Source: Bacillota bacterium
GTDB taxonomy: Bacteria; Bacillota; Clostridia; Lachnospirales; Lachnospiraceae
Direction of reading: 5' to 3'
NCBI GenBank assembly: GCA_023414355.1
Contig: JAEZOB010000067.1
Span: forward strand, 1-64,000
Length of the DNA: 64,000 nucleotides
Part shown: positions 63,300-64,000 of the stretch, in pieces
How the letters are laid out: every line of letters begins with the position of its first letter
Numbering within the stretch: the stretch's first letter is position 1
Program-made: the position numbers and the translations under genes
Notes under the pieces: model-generated
Database searches by the model: none
What the model was told of the DNA's origin: nothing
Seen by the model: only the letters and a program-made list of their open reading frames with translations

Positions 63300-64000
63300 G
63301 TATTTTATACTATAAACTATTATTTTTATCTCAATCAATCTAACCACACCAAATAAAATAAATAGGCTCACAGAAGCAGAGGTATACCACAGCCGTATAC
63401 ATTTAAGAACATGTCAAAAAACGTATTATCTTTCATTGTAATGGTATAAATTAAACCCGATCACACAATCTCGCTAAACTTAAAAATTATATAAAGCAAC
63501 CACTCATTATGTTATATTACCTAAATCGAATATTGCTCAAGCACTAACATCACTATAATCTGCTCATGGCAAACACATACTTCTCATTTTTTACAAGAAG
63601 CTCTCCCGGAGTTATCATTTTTTTGTTATTATAAACATCTCTTTTCATCATCTAAAATATCTTCCCCTTCATATTCGTACGTCTCAGACCAAATGTCTTT
63701 ACTACAAATTATTGGTTCTTCTTCCTTCCCAGGAAAACACACTAGAGTACCAAATATTTTGATATACTTAAAATAACTACTTACGCTTTTATGAAGAAAA
63801 TAAATAATGGAACACTCTTTGTGTTTATCACATCACGAAGATACGAGCTCTGTGAGAACGCGATAGGAGCTCTGTTATAGAAGACTGCTATGAATTATTT
63901 TGAGTTTCTCAAAATAATTCATAGCAGTGTCTGCCTCTATATGAAAATATATTATACCTGCCTATTTTTCTGTTCCTTTTTCTACCAGACTAACAGTAAT
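63300..64000. other. right-end intergenic region with a possible decayed gene and a perfect hairpin
   Basis: On the minus strand an open, start-less frame ends at 63629 and reads ...EEEPIICSKDIWSETYEYEG then EDILDDEKRCL, which looks like a gene remnant of ~60 residues. At 63884-63928 a perfect 21-bp stem with a 3-base loop is present. The rest shows nothing recognisable. Confidence 0.4.

Overview
The window reads as the chromosome of a low-GC, anaerobic, spore-former-type Firmicute, most likely a Lachnospiraceae / Clostridium cluster XIVa relative. Supporting this are the era-yqzL-recO-glyS-ppdK gene order, a Gram-positive-type dimeric glycyl-tRNA synthetase, pyruvate phosphate dikinase together with a membrane pyrophosphatase and a short pyruvate kinase, an anaerobic (class III) ribonucleotide reductase, a sodium-pumping decarboxylase beta/gamma pair, many AGGAGG ribosome sites and frequent TTG starts. 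No rRNA, tRNA or CRISPR array was seen.

Left part (1-41,125) is mostly ordinary core chromosome. From left to right: an HTH-methyltransferase fusion and a CPBP protease; the leftward housekeeping run era - yqzL - recO - lipoprotein - glyS - ppdK; an M16C zinc protease; cspA; a large secreted phosphodiester glycosidase with Ig-like domains; a DUF1461 membrane protein and pyk; a cell-wall amidase with a kinase-like partner; guaB with an elaborate structured leader; ilvE, folA and thyA; nrdD (fused to a redoxin domain and preceded by two NrdR-type boxes); hflX; a TPR lipoprotein; hppA; the oadB-oadG pair; an NlpC/P60 hydrolase; and a chemotaxis receptor. The intergenic regions hold several structured or repetitive elements: a cloverleaf before guaB, a long hairpin and a 13-bp minisatellite near hppA, a 42-bp perfect palindrome, and 16-bp tandem repeats abutting gene ends.

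At about 41,120 a subtilisin-type protease gene is cut exactly before its catalytic-His motif, and a large serine recombinase lies directly beside the break. The N-terminal half of the protease is not found anywhere to the right, so everything from 41.1 kb to the end of the window looks like an integrated genomic island whose other end is outside the window. The island is AT-rich and loaded with (putative) anti-phage modules: (a) a tight four-gene operon (winged-helix-like protein, DUF6361 protein, phospholipase-D-like nuclease, SNF2-type helicase) with its own consensus promoter, the best candidate here for a poorly described or undescribed defence system; (b) a leftward trio with an Mrr-like nuclease, a ParB-like protein and a two-helix membrane protein; (c) a stump of a tyrosine recombinase and a cysteine-cluster orphan; (d) a KwaA-KwaB (Kiwa) pair; (e) an HD-domain protein; and (f) a zinc-ribbon / large hydrophobic protein / DUF1232 (YkvA) set preceded by an HTH-glycine-zipper gene, split by an IS110-family element.

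All functions are inferred by reading motifs and gene context; no database search was run. Start sites were moved from the longest open frame to the start with the best ribosome binding site where the sequence was clear.
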